NCBI GenBank assembly: GCA_963832785.1
Contig: CAWHVF010000009.1
Location: 186,001-250,000, forward strand
Source: CAWBRT01 sp963832785
Lineage (GTDB): Bacteria > Acidobacteriota > Terriglobia > Terriglobales > Acidobacteriaceae
Reading direction: 5' to 3'
DNA length: 64,000 nt
Below the pieces are notes generated by a model. The model was not told the DNA's origin, ran no database searches, and was given only the letters and a program-made list of their open reading frames with translations. The translations under genes and the position numbers were made by a program. Positions within the stretch are counted from its first letter, which is position 1. Every line of letters starts with the position of its first letter. Below are positions 27,050 through 35,210 of this stretch, piece after piece.

Positions 27050-28037
27050 CCTCGACCTCTAGCGGCAGCCCTGCCGCTTTGATCTTGTCGCGGAACTCCT
27101 CCTCCCATTCCAGATACGTGTGGGTTTTGACGGGGTAGTTCCAGGGATTGATGTGACGCTGGCTGCGGTTGTTGTTGGCAAGATTGCGCGTCGGGCTGAG
27201 AAAGACGCCGCCCATGTGCACCAGCTTGCTGAACGGGAAATAGGCGGCCAGCGTGCTCACCAGCAGCAGGTGAACCATGAAAATCGGGCTCAGCGCCGGT
27301 GCCGGCACCGGATGCAAGGTGGCCAGTCCGAGGGCGAACTGCTTGAGCCCGGCCACGTCCACCCGAACCAGGTGCCGCATCAGCACGCCGGAGAACGCGA
27401 TGCCCAGCAGCAAAAATAAGGCAAAGTAATCGGTAAACAGGGAAACATAGCGAACCAGCGGCTCGCCGAAGCGGCGTGCCAGCAAGTACAGCAGGGAAGC
27501 CAGCACGATCACGTCCGAGGCGTACAGCACCGGGTGGCCGATCTGAAAAAGCCCGTCGACGCGCTCGATGGCCATGACAAAGCCGGGCACCGGCTCGACC
27601 AGCAGCCGCAGATGGCGCAGCAGGATCACCAGCAGCGACCAGTGGAAGCCCAGGGCCGCCAGCCAGAGAAACTTGTTCTCGCCAAAGGTTGCTTTGCCGC
27701 CGCCGATGTGGGCGCGGGTATTGCGGAACAGCGAGCGAAACAGCAGGACTTCCAGGCCCAGCCGCGCCGCCGCCGCCACTCCCGTCGCGGGATTGTCGAG
27801 CGTCGCCGGTTTGATCCAGCTCAGCGATTTCTGCTGGCCGCAGGTGGTGGGAATGCGAAACGGCACGGGCGTTGCCGCCCAGCGCCACCCCCGCGCCAAA
27901 ACGCCAACCAGGAAAACGGCGCAGGCGAGGTAGGGGACAGCGACCGCCACCGGGACGCGCGCCTCGGCGGAGGCGCCCAGCAGAAGGCCGGCGCCACTCA
28001 GCGCCACAACCGCCAGTAATGCATATACCGCGTTCAC
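26934..28037 (-). CDS. dsrM: DsrM, cytochrome b membrane subunit
   Basis: Haem b quinol dehydrogenase subunit of DsrMKJOP (NarI-like). It starts with GTG 28037, overlapping the RsbRD-like gene by four bases. Conserved parts include FRSLFRNTRAHIGGGKATFGENKFLWLAALGFHWSLLVILLRHLR (across the middle), GHPVLYASDVIVLASLLYLL and PVKTHTYLEWEEEFRDK near the end. As given, the frame runs about 115 bases into dsrK and ends with an unlikely Arg/Ser-rich tail. The true stop may be near 27.0 kb if the nearby extra base at 27004 is an artefact or a further indel exists. Confidence 0.9.
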   Translation of the reverse strand: MNAVYALLAVVALSGAGLLLGASAEARVPVAVAVPYLACAVFLVGVLARGWRWAATPVPFRIPTTCGQQKSLSWIKPATLDNPATGVAAAARLGLEVLLFRSLFRNTRAHIGGGKATFGENKFLWLAALGFHWSLLVILLRHLRLLVEPVPGFVMAIERVDGLFQIGHPVLYASDVIVLASLLYLLARRFGEPLVRYVSLFTDYFALFLLLGIAFSGVLMRHLVRVDVAGLKQFALGLATLHPVPAPALSPIFMVHLLLVSTLAAYFPFSKLVHMGGVFLSPTRNLANNNRSQRHINPWNYPVKTHTYLEWEEEFRDKIKAAGLPLEVEDVGKTTPDRTRKPRRVTGAIRTSSSARESSATARCRRT

Positions 28038-28486
28038 AGGTCGTCCCTCTTGAGCTGGCGGATGCTGAGCGCCCGCCGGGCTTCGTTGATGCGGATCAAG
28101 GCCAGGTCTTCCCGGCACTTGACGTATTGATCAAAGGCCATCAGCGCCAGTTCGTCTATGCGGCGATCGAAGTGGGGAAACTGGTTGCCGCCCCCCATCT
28201 CGCACATGATCTGGCGCAGCAGGAAGACGAAACAAACCGCCTCGGCGGGGGTGCAGTCCTGCACCGCCCGCAGGCGGATGAGGCTTTCCAGCGCTTCTGA
28301 CGTGCGCACCGCGTCCATGTCTCCCGCCAGCTCTTCCAGCAGCTTGGCCAGCGATTCGCGCACCGTGTACCCCACCGGGTTGCGAAACTGCTCCAGGCCG
28401 CGGGAAACCGACTTGCGGGTCTGCTCCGGATAAATTTGAATGGTCTTCTCGAACCATGCATCCAGAATCGCTGCGTGCGCGCGCAT
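28034..28486 (-). CDS. RsbRD N-terminal-domain protein in the dsr operon
   Basis: An all-alpha protein of 150 residues that starts MRAHAAILDAWFEKTIQIYP and contains RNPVGYTVRESLAKLLEELAG and TPAEAVCFVFLLRQIM, resembling the N-terminal sensor domain of RsbT co-antagonist RsbRD proteins. Genes of this type are known between dsrC and dsrM in some sulfite-reducing clusters. It lacks a STAS domain. A strong GGGAGGGGG site precedes the ATG. It may sense a redox or sulfur signal for the membrane complex. The function is not established. Confidence 0.75.
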   Translation of the reverse strand: MRAHAAILDAWFEKTIQIYPEQTRKSVSRGLEQFRNPVGYTVRESLAKLLEELAGDMDAVRTSEALESLIRLRAVQDCTPAEAVCFVFLLRQIMCEMGGGNQFPHFDRRIDELALMAFDQYVKCREDLALIRINEARRALSIRQLKRDDL

Positions 28487-28544
28487 CCGCCCCCTCCCAG
28501 GGTCCCCAGCGACGGCCGCTTTTGCCGTGGGCTGGGGACGTGAA

Positions 28545-28862
28545 TTACACACAGCCCGTCGGTTTCGGCAGGCCCGCCAGCTTGCAGGCGCCCTTGGCCG
28601 GTCCGGACGGGAAGAGCTGGTAAATCTCGTTCAGCTTGAAGCCAGTTTCCTTGCACAGCTTGCGGATCATGGGCGCAATGCCGAACTGCAAGTAGTGGTT
28701 GCGCAGCATGTTGATAACTTTCCAGTGGGCTTCAGTCAGCTCCGCGACCCCTTCGGAAGTGGCAAAATCCTTGGCCACGTCTTGGTTCCAGACCTCCGGG
28801 TTTTCCAGGAAGCCGTCCTCATCCACCTGGTATTGACGTCCGTTAACTTCGAATACAGGCAC
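28545..28862 (-). CDS. dsrC: DsrC, sulfur-carrier partner of DsrAB
   Basis: Small protein that accepts sulfur from DsrAB as a trisulfide. Starting at GTG 28862 gives 105 residues, the classical DsrC length, and begins MPVFEVNGRQYQVDEDGFL. GTG 28877 is an alternative but adds five residues, and the GGTGG between favours 28862. The C-terminal arm has both essential cysteines, Cys93 in KGACKLAG and penultimate Cys104 in PTGCV, spaced by ten residues. It is therefore a true DsrC rather than a one-cysteine TusE homologue. Confidence 0.95.
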   Translation of the reverse strand: MPVFEVNGRQYQVDEDGFLENPEVWNQDVAKDFATSEGVAELTEAHWKVINMLRNHYLQFGIAPMIRKLCKETGFKLNEIYQLFPSGPAKGACKLAGLPKPTGCV

Positions 28863-28888
28863 TTGTTTCCACCTCACTTTTTAAGCTT

Positions 28889-30547
28889 TTAAGCCATTTC
28901 TATATAGCCGCACGGACAAACGTCGGCGCACTTCTTACAGCCGTCGCACAACTCCATTTTTATCTTGTAATGATCGCCTTTCGGCAGTTTGACAAAGCAG
29001 TTGGGGGTACAGTACATCCAACAGGTTTCGCAATCCATGCACATGCCGCAGGACATGCAGCGCTTGGCCTCGTCCACCAACTCGGCCTCGCTCAGGCCCA
29101 GCTCGATTTCGGTGTCGGCCCCACGCTCGGCCACGGCCACCTGGCCGCGCTCGTGGCGCTCCGCCGGCTTGTACCAGTCGAGCTTGACCTTGTCGCTGTT
29201 GATTACCGGCGGCAGTATGGGTTTCTCCGCCTTGAGGCCGCGGAAGCGCGCGTCGATGGCGTCCGCCGCGTAGCGTCCCTGGGAGATGGCAATCGTGACC
29301 AGTCCCAGCTCGACGTCATCGCCGCCGGCAAATACGCCGTCGACCGGGGTGACGCCGAATCCGTCGGCCTTGATCCAGTCCTTGCCGGAGTGGAGGTTTT
29401 CGAATCCTTGGAACTCCGGCTCCTGGCTGATGGCGGCGATAACGCTGCTGGCCTCCATCTCGAACTCGCTGCCCGGCTGCGGCACCGGCCGCGGACGCCC
29501 GGAGGCATCCGGCTCGCCCAACTGCATGCGGATGCAGCGCATGCCGACCGCGCGCCCGTCGCGCTGCAACACCTCGACCGGCGCTGCCAGGAACTCGATC
29601 TTCACGCCCTCTTCCAGGGCGCCTTCGATCTCGGACTTCACCGCCGGCATCTCCGCCCGGGTACGGCGATACAGCAAGGTAACGTCGGCGCCCAACCGCT
29701 TGCTCACGCGGGCGGCGTCAATAGCGGTGTCGCCGCCGCCAATCACGATCACTTTGCCGCCCACCTGCGGCGGCTGGCCGGCGTTTACCGCGTTGAGGAA
29801 ATCGGTTCCGCTGAAGACATTGGGCGCCTCTTCACCGGGCACTCTGAGCTTTATGCCCTTCTGCGCGCCGATGCCGACAAACACCGCCTGGTAGTCCTTG
29901 CGTAGCTGCTCCAGCGAGATGTCTTTGCCGATCACGCACCCGCACTTCAGCTCGACACCCAAGTCCACGATGCGCTGGATTTCCGCGTCCAGCACCTCCC
30001 GCGGCAGGCGATACTTCGGGATGCCGTAGCGCAGCATGCCGCCCGGCTTGGGAAAGGCCTCGAACACGGTCACCGGGTAGCCGCGGCGCGCCAACTGGTA
30101 GGCGCAGGAGAGTCCCGCCGGGCCGGCGCCCACTATCGCGACTTTCTCGCTGCGGGTCTCGTTGTTCTGCCGCGAAAGCTGCAAGTGCTTGGAGATTCCG
30201 TAGTCGCCGATAAAGCGTTCCACCGCGTTGATGGCGACAGCGCCGTCTTTGCCTTTGCGGTTGCAGGAGTCTTCGCAAGGATGCGGGCAAACCCGTCCGC
30301 AGACCGCCGGGAAGGGGTTGCGCTCGGTCAACCGCTTCCAGACGATCTCGAATGCCTGGTCGTTGGTCCGCCCGTAGGCCTCCGCCTGGGCGATGATCAC
30401 CAACAGTTCGCGAATATCGTTGCCGTTCGGACAGCCGCCGGCGCAGGGCGGCGTCTTGGAAATGTAACGGGGCCGCAACGAGCTGACGCCGGGACCGCCG
30501 CCGCCCGCCTTGATAACTGGTTTCTTTACTTCCTTGAATAAGGCCAT
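28889..30547 (-). CDS. dsrL: DsrL, NAD(P)H:acceptor iron-sulfur flavoprotein
   Basis: Homologue of the small subunit of glutamate synthase with extra ferredoxin. The N-terminus has cysteines for Fe-S clusters (CAGGCPNGNDIREL, CGRVCPHPCEDSCNR), then the FAD motif IVGAGPAGLSCAYQL, the NAD(P)H motif VIGGGDTAIDAARV, and a C-terminal double-cluster segment CMSCGMCMDCETCWMYC plus CDGCKKCADVCPCGYIEM. In sulfur oxidisers DsrL passes electrons from DsrAB to NAD+. In some reducers the reverse is proposed. It is 552 residues and placed between dsrB and dsrC. Confidence 0.9.
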   Translation of the reverse strand: MALFKEVKKPVIKAGGGGPGVSSLRPRYISKTPPCAGGCPNGNDIRELLVIIAQAEAYGRTNDQAFEIVWKRLTERNPFPAVCGRVCPHPCEDSCNRKGKDGAVAINAVERFIGDYGISKHLQLSRQNNETRSEKVAIVGAGPAGLSCAYQLARRGYPVTVFEAFPKPGGMLRYGIPKYRLPREVLDAEIQRIVDLGVELKCGCVIGKDISLEQLRKDYQAVFVGIGAQKGIKLRVPGEEAPNVFSGTDFLNAVNAGQPPQVGGKVIVIGGGDTAIDAARVSKRLGADVTLLYRRTRAEMPAVKSEIEGALEEGVKIEFLAAPVEVLQRDGRAVGMRCIRMQLGEPDASGRPRPVPQPGSEFEMEASSVIAAISQEPEFQGFENLHSGKDWIKADGFGVTPVDGVFAGGDDVELGLVTIAISQGRYAADAIDARFRGLKAEKPILPPVINSDKVKLDWYKPAERHERGQVAVAERGADTEIELGLSEAELVDEAKRCMSCGMCMDCETCWMYCTPNCFVKLPKGDHYKIKMELCDGCKKCADVCPCGYIEMA

Positions 30548-30774
30548 CAGCCTGCCTCATGCTTACAGGTAAAAATTCCGTTTTGAATGTTCGAGCTGGG
30601 AGAGGCGGTCGGCTTCCGCTCGCCCCCTCAAGGGGAGCGGTAGACACAACGTTGCGCGAACAACCGGCGATTCCGCCGCGCCTTCTCCAGCCCGATGTCG
30701 TTCTCCTCCGCCGCTGCCTGGCGGCGCCCCGGCAAATGCGCCCATCGCCTTCGCCGGAGCCCGCCAGTTAAAAA

Positions 30775-31854
30775 TCAGTAGCGGATCTGTGCCGACCGGG
30801 CATAGGTCAGGCCGGCATGTCTGAAGTCATCGAGGTGGTAGCGAGTGAACTCGAATCCGGTCAACTGGAAGAACTTCGGCCAGCCGACGCGTTCGATCCA
30901 TTCGCCCAGGCGCTCATACTTGCGCGCGTTCTTGGCGTACACATCGACGATCTTGGTCACCGCCTGGGTCACTTCCGGCCAGCGCGGCGGGTTGTTCGGC
31001 AGGAAGGGCACCGCCAACTTGGAGAACTTCGGCGCCGTCCTGGCGTTACTGACCTTGCCGCCCACCCAGATGGACAGGCCGTCGTGCTCCGGGTCATTCA
31101 TCGTCATGGCCGGGCAAACCGTGAAGCAGTTGCCGCAGTACATGCACTGCTCGTTGATGACCTCGACCGAAGGCTTGCCGTCCACCGTGGCCGGACGAAT
31201 GGCGCCGGTGGGGCAGGAAGCGATCAGGCTGGGAATCTCGCACAGCTTGGTCAGGCTGGCGTGGTTGATCTTGGGCGGCATGCGATGCACGCCCAGGATG
31301 GCAATGTCGGAGCAGTGCACCGCGCCGCACATGTTCAGACAGCAGGCGACGGCGATGCGCAGCTTGGCCGGCAGATCCTCGTGGGTGAAGTGCTCGTACA
31401 CCGAGTCCATGACGCACTTAACCAGGCCCGAGGCGTCGGTGGCTGCCGAGTGGCAGTGCACCCAGCCCTGGGTGTGGACGATGTTGCTGATCGAGTTGTT
31501 GGTGCCGCCGACCGGGTAGCCGAGCTGCGCCAGATCGGCCTTCAAGGGTGCGATCTTGGCGGGGTCGGTCAGCAGGAACTCGACGTTGTTGCGGCTGGTG
31601 AAGCGCAGGAATCCGCCGCAGTACTTATCGGCCAGTTCGGCGAACTGGCGCAGCGTCTGGATGCTGAGCAGCCGCGGCGAACCGGCGCGCACGGTGTACA
31701 GCTTGTCGCCCGACTCGCCCACGTGGCAGAGAACGCCGGGGCCCATCTTCTCGTGATACTTCCACTGCCCGTAGTTCTTCTTGACCACCGGGGGCAGGTA
31801 CTTGTCGTAGGCTGGCGGACCAATATCGGTCAGTCGTTTCGCTGGGGTTGTCAT
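30775..31854 (-). CDS. dsrB: Dissimilatory sulfite reductase beta subunit DsrB
   Basis: Beta subunit of the alpha2beta2 sirohaem enzyme that reduces sulfite. The 359-residue protein has RFTSRNNVEFLL, the sirohaem/4Fe-4S cysteines in HSAATDASGLVKCVMD and ACCLNMCGAVHCSDI, and the ferredoxin insertion with CMYCGNCFTVCPAM. The ATG overlaps the dsrA stop by four bases, so subunits are translated in a coupled way. It is intact in the given sequence. Confidence 0.96.
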   Translation of the reverse strand: MTTPAKRLTDIGPPAYDKYLPPVVKKNYGQWKYHEKMGPGVLCHVGESGDKLYTVRAGSPRLLSIQTLRQFAELADKYCGGFLRFTSRNNVEFLLTDPAKIAPLKADLAQLGYPVGGTNNSISNIVHTQGWVHCHSAATDASGLVKCVMDSVYEHFTHEDLPAKLRIAVACCLNMCGAVHCSDIAILGVHRMPPKINHASLTKLCEIPSLIASCPTGAIRPATVDGKPSVEVINEQCMYCGNCFTVCPAMTMNDPEHDGLSIWVGGKVSNARTAPKFSKLAVPFLPNNPPRWPEVTQAVTKIVDVYAKNARKYERLGEWIERVGWPKFFQLTGFEFTRYHLDDFRHAGLTYARSAQIRY

Positions 31855-33054
31855 TTGTCACCTCCCTTGTCGGCCTGGTAGAAGACGAACGGGTTGTCTC
31901 TGGGGGCAGTAACCATCTCCGGCGCCGGGTCAAGCCCGATGCCGTCGAGAAATGCCGGCATGCCGACGCGCTGGATAAGCTCGCCGATACGTTCCCGGTT
32001 CTTGCCATACTCGTCCCAGAACTCCCATACCCGGCTGACCAGTTCCTTGATGGTATCTTCCAGCTCTTCCGCCGGAACGAACGGCACCAGTACGGAGGAG
32101 AGCAGGGCGCCCTGCACGATTGGCGCCTTGGAGCCGATAAGGAGGGCCGCGCCGCGCTCTTTGCCCGGACGCAGCGCCTTGGGCATCACGTTGATGCAGT
32201 GCATGCAGTGCGTGCACTCCTGGTTACGAATGCCCAGCTTCTTGCCATTCCACTCCATGCAGCGGCTGGGGCAGCGGTCGCAAACGTCGCGCTGGATGTC
32301 GACTCCGCCGGCCGCGTACTTGGCGACCTCGGCGTCGTCCTGCTGAATCTCGCCCTTCCAGGTGCCGATCACCGACAGGTCGGCGCGGGCGATGGAAGCC
32401 ACGCAGTCATTGGGGCAGCCCGCGAACTTGAACTTGAACTTGTAGGGGAAGGCCGGACGGTGCAACTCGTCCTGGTAGTTCATGGTCAAGTCGTAGCAGA
32501 CCTTCATGGTGTCATAGCACGCCCACTCGCAGCGGGCCATACCCACGCAGCAGGAAGGCGTACGCACGTCGGAACCGGAGCCGCCCAGATCGAAGCCGGC
32601 CTGCGCCAGATCCTGGAAGGCAGGCTCAAGTTGATCGGTAGTAGTTCCCAGCAGAACCATATCGCCGGTCGAGCCGTGCATGTTGGTGAGGCCGCTTCCG
32701 CGCTTCTCCCAGATGTCGCAAATTGTGCGCAGGGCCTCGCTGGTGTAAAACCATGCGGCCGGATGGTTGATGCGCATGGTGTGGAAGTGAGCGACCTTGG
32801 GGAACTGCTCCCCGACATCGCTATAGCGGCCGATCACGCCGCCGCCGTATCCCAGAACGCCAACCAGGCCACCGTGTTTCCAGTGACCCTTCTTCTCCTT
32901 GTAGGACAGTTCCAACTGTCCCAGCAGGTCTTTGGGGCTGTCGCTGGATTCGCAAGCCTTCTTGATTTCCCTCACGAAACTGGGCCAAGGGCCTTTTTCC
33001 AGCTCGATCCAGCAACTCCGTTTTTGGCTTGCCGTTGCCGTTTGATTCCGCCAT
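31851..33054 (-). CDS. dsrA: Dissimilatory sulfite reductase alpha subunit DsrA (one frameshift near the start)
   Basis: Catalytic subunit. The main frame (to residue 400 when repaired) has GHWKHGGLVGVLGYGGGVIGRYSDV, CCVGMARCEWACYDT and FKFAGCPNDCVASIARADL (sirohaem and 4Fe-4S) and the ferredoxin part CTHCMHCINVMPKAL. The conserved N-terminus is in another frame: ATG 33054 with a GAAGGAGA ribosome site, then MAESNGNGKPKTELLDR. Removing one base at about 33003 joins them as DRLEKGPWPSFVREIKKACES, the expected family sequence. As given the gene is therefore frameshifted once. Confidence 0.92.
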
Positions 33055-33591
33055 TAGCTGTCTCCTTCTCGCAGCTTCGCGAGCGGCGGGCTTGGCTGCC
33101 AACGCCCCCCACGAAACCATGGACGTATGCGCATAGTACGTTATGGTTATTAGCGCTAGCGTCTTCTTCACGTTAACGCAGCAGCGCCCAAGCGGACGGT
33201 GATATCTATCCCGTCACAGGGTGATCACTGTGGGACAAAACGAGTGATTTTAAGCACTTTTCCTTCTAATCGGCGATAAGCGCCTTAAATCGTGGCACGT
33301 TTGACTAATCAGTGATAAGCAATTCGAATCGAAGGGTAAAGCGCCCTTCGCATCCGGCCAGCCTAAGCCGCCAGCCGGCACGAAAGATCAGGTTTCCGGA
33401 GGAGGCAGATTAGTGTATTGTTATTCAAAGACTTAACTTGGCTCAGGGGCTCGGGCACAGGGGTGCTCGGGGCGTCCTTGGGTGGGCAGTTGGGTACAAG
33501 CCGCGCCGGGCGCCGCAGATTGTGAGTCTTGGGCGCCTTCGGGCCGGGGCCGGGTTCGCGGGCTGAGCAGCGGGGGCACTTCGATCAGGCC
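33055..33591. promoter_or_regulatory. Divergent control region between dsrAB and the LysR gene
   Basis: About 540 bases without a credible gene. It contains candidate operators: CACAG (33214-33218) facing CTGTG (33227-33231) around a GTGATCAC palindrome, AGTG/CACT at 33243-33258, and two GATAAGC copies at 33275-33281 and 33314-33320, 39 bases apart. LysR-type regulators commonly bind such divergent regions. Binding by the neighbouring LysR protein is an inference. The ribosome site for dsrA lies at its left end. Confidence 0.5.
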
Positions 33592-34539
33592 ATGGCAGAG
33601 ATGGAAAATGTACGCCTCAGAGTATTTCGCGCGGTGGCGGTGACGCTGAGTTTTCATCGCGCCGCCGAGCAGCTCGGTCTCACGCAGCCGGCCGTCACCT
33701 TGCACATCAAGGCCCTGGAAAACTCCCTCTCCGTCCGTCTTTTCGACCGCACCGGCAACAAGGTAGCCCTCACCCCCGCCGGGCGGATCCTGTACAAACA
33801 CGCCCTCGCCATCGCCGAGATCGTCAAGAAAGCCGAGAAGGAGTTAGCCGAGGCGGCCGGCGAACATGCCGGCGACCTGCGCGTCGGCGCCTCCACCTCC
33901 ATTGCTCAGTATGTGCTCCCCCGCCTGCTGGGACGTTTCCAGCACAAGTATCCGCGGGTGCGCCTGTCGGTCATCAGCGGCAACACGGAAGAGATCGTCG
34001 ATCAGTTGCTGGCGCAGAAAATCGACATCGGATTGATCGAGGGGCCGGCGCTGCGTCGCGACGTGAAGACCGAGCCCTTCCTCGACGATGAACTGGTGCT
34101 GATTGTTCCCGCCAATCATCCCTGGGCAAACGAACCCGAGGTGTCGCTGGAAGATGTCAAACATGCTCCCCTGCTGCTGCGCGAGCACGGCTCCGGCACC
34201 CGGCGCGTACTCGAAATGGCCCTGGAGCAGGTGGGGCTGAAGAAGCCGTTCTCCAACGTCATCATGCAACTGGACTCGACCGAAGCCATCATCTCCAGCG
34301 TCGAAGTGGGCCTGGGCATCGGCTTCGTCTCCCGCTGGGCGGTGGACCAAAGACTGCCCCTGGGCCGCATCAAGAAGGCCTCGGTTGCCGGGCTGCGCAT
34401 TCCGCGCGCCTTCTCCCTCGTCTACCTGTCCGGGCCCCGCCCGCGGGGAATCGCCGGCGCCTTCCGCCGTTTCGTTCTTGAATACAGCAGTCCGACTGCC
34501 GACGAAGCCAAAGTGCCCGAACTGGTTGAGAAGCACTGA
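33592..34539 (+). CDS. LysR-family transcriptional regulator
   Basis: About 315 residues. The N-terminal winged helix shows LSFHRAAEQLGLTQPAVTLHIKALENSLSV, the standard LysR helix-turn-helix, followed by the linker helix and periplasmic-binding-like effector domain (AGDLRVGASTSIAQYVLPRLLGRF). ATG 33592 was chosen over an upstream GTG because the HTH then starts at the usual place. The pattern is closest to the CysB/CbbR/YeiE group. In E. coli, yeiE lies beside yeiH, and here a YeiH-type transporter is in the divergent cluster, so a sulfite or sulfonate signal is plausible. Confidence 0.87.
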   Translation: MAEMENVRLRVFRAVAVTLSFHRAAEQLGLTQPAVTLHIKALENSLSVRLFDRTGNKVALTPAGRILYKHALAIAEIVKKAEKELAEAAGEHAGDLRVGASTSIAQYVLPRLLGRFQHKYPRVRLSVISGNTEEIVDQLLAQKIDIGLIEGPALRRDVKTEPFLDDELVLIVPANHPWANEPEVSLEDVKHAPLLLREHGSGTRRVLEMALEQVGLKKPFSNVIMQLDSTEAIISSVEVGLGIGFVSRWAVDQRLPLGRIKKASVAGLRIPRAFSLVYLSGPRPRGIAGAFRRFVLEYSSPTADEAKVPELVEKH

Positions 34540-34596
34540 GCGCAGACGCTTGGCGCCCCGCATCTGTGGCACTGTTCGCTGCGGCAAGGCAATCAG

Positions 34597-34747
34597 GTGG
34601 AAGCCCACGCCTTCAGGCGTGGGAATCAGAGTGTCAAAGGCGAGCCGGCTTCAGCCGCTGTGTTAAATGGCTGCTAATGATCTCCACCGCGCCTAAAGGC
34701 GCTTTTTCTGCCAAAATTTTTCCCACGCCTGAAGCGTGGGCTTCCAC
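34597..34747. repeat. 151-base inverted-repeat element upstream of the SuyAB-like genes
   Basis: The ends are inverted copies: GTGGAAGCCCACGCCTTCAG at the left and the complementary right arm (34721-34747) ending GTGGGCTTCCAC. Each arm is itself a hairpin. Inside is CGCC/GGCG followed by TTTTT (about 34690-34707), a terminator-like hairpin on the plus strand. It has no coding frame. It could be a MITE/REP-type element, a terminator for the LysR gene, or a leader regulating the next genes. Confidence 0.65.
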
Positions 34748-34895
34748 ACAATCATAAGGTGAGACGGCTGACGCCCCCGATCTGTGGCGATTGCTTCTTT
34801 ACGAAAAGTATTATCCGTCTTCTCCGCAATCGATTTATTCTTGGGGTACACACACCGATCCGGGCAACTGCACTTCTGAGCGGAGGCAAGACTAC

Positions 34896-35210
34896 ATGAG
34901 CGAAAAAGAGATGAGCACGCTGGCGGGAAGCAAGTCGGCCCTGGTGCTCGACCAGAAAGACAACGTGGCGGTCGCCCTGAGCGATCTGGCCGCCGGCGAT
35001 TCCTGCCTGGTGGCCGAAGACGGAGGCAAGAAATACGAAGTGACGGTCACGGAGAAGATTCCATTCGGCCACAAGTTCGCCCTGGCTGATCTCGCCCCGC
35101 ATGCTCCCGTCTACAAGTACGGCGAGGAGATCGGCAGAATGAAGGTTGCCATCGGCCGCGGCGGCTGGATCCACAACCACAACATGTATTGCGACAGGGG
35201 AATGAAATGA
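34896..35210 (+). CDS. UxaA N-terminal (SAF-like) subunit, SuyA-like
   Basis: The 104-residue protein starts at ATG 34896, which follows CGGAGG. The middle EKIPFGHKFALADL and end GRMKVAIGRGGWIHNHN match the small domain of altronate dehydratase-type enzymes, which in sulfolactate sulfo-lyase is a separate subunit (SuyA). The small size and four-base coupling to the large subunit fit SuyAB. The reaction would be cleavage of sulfolactate to pyruvate and sulfite. Other UxaA-family substrates (sugar acids) cannot be ruled out by sequence alone. Confidence 0.7.
   Translation: MSEKEMSTLAGSKSALVLDQKDNVAVALSDLAAGDSCLVAEDGGKKYEVTVTEKIPFGHKFALADLAPHAPVYKYGEEIGRMKVAIGRGGWIHNHNMYCDRGMK

Noticed and set aside
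33433..33801. Minus-strand frame overlapping the LysR start
   Set aside because: Shadow of the LysR coding strand, with a low-complexity sequence.
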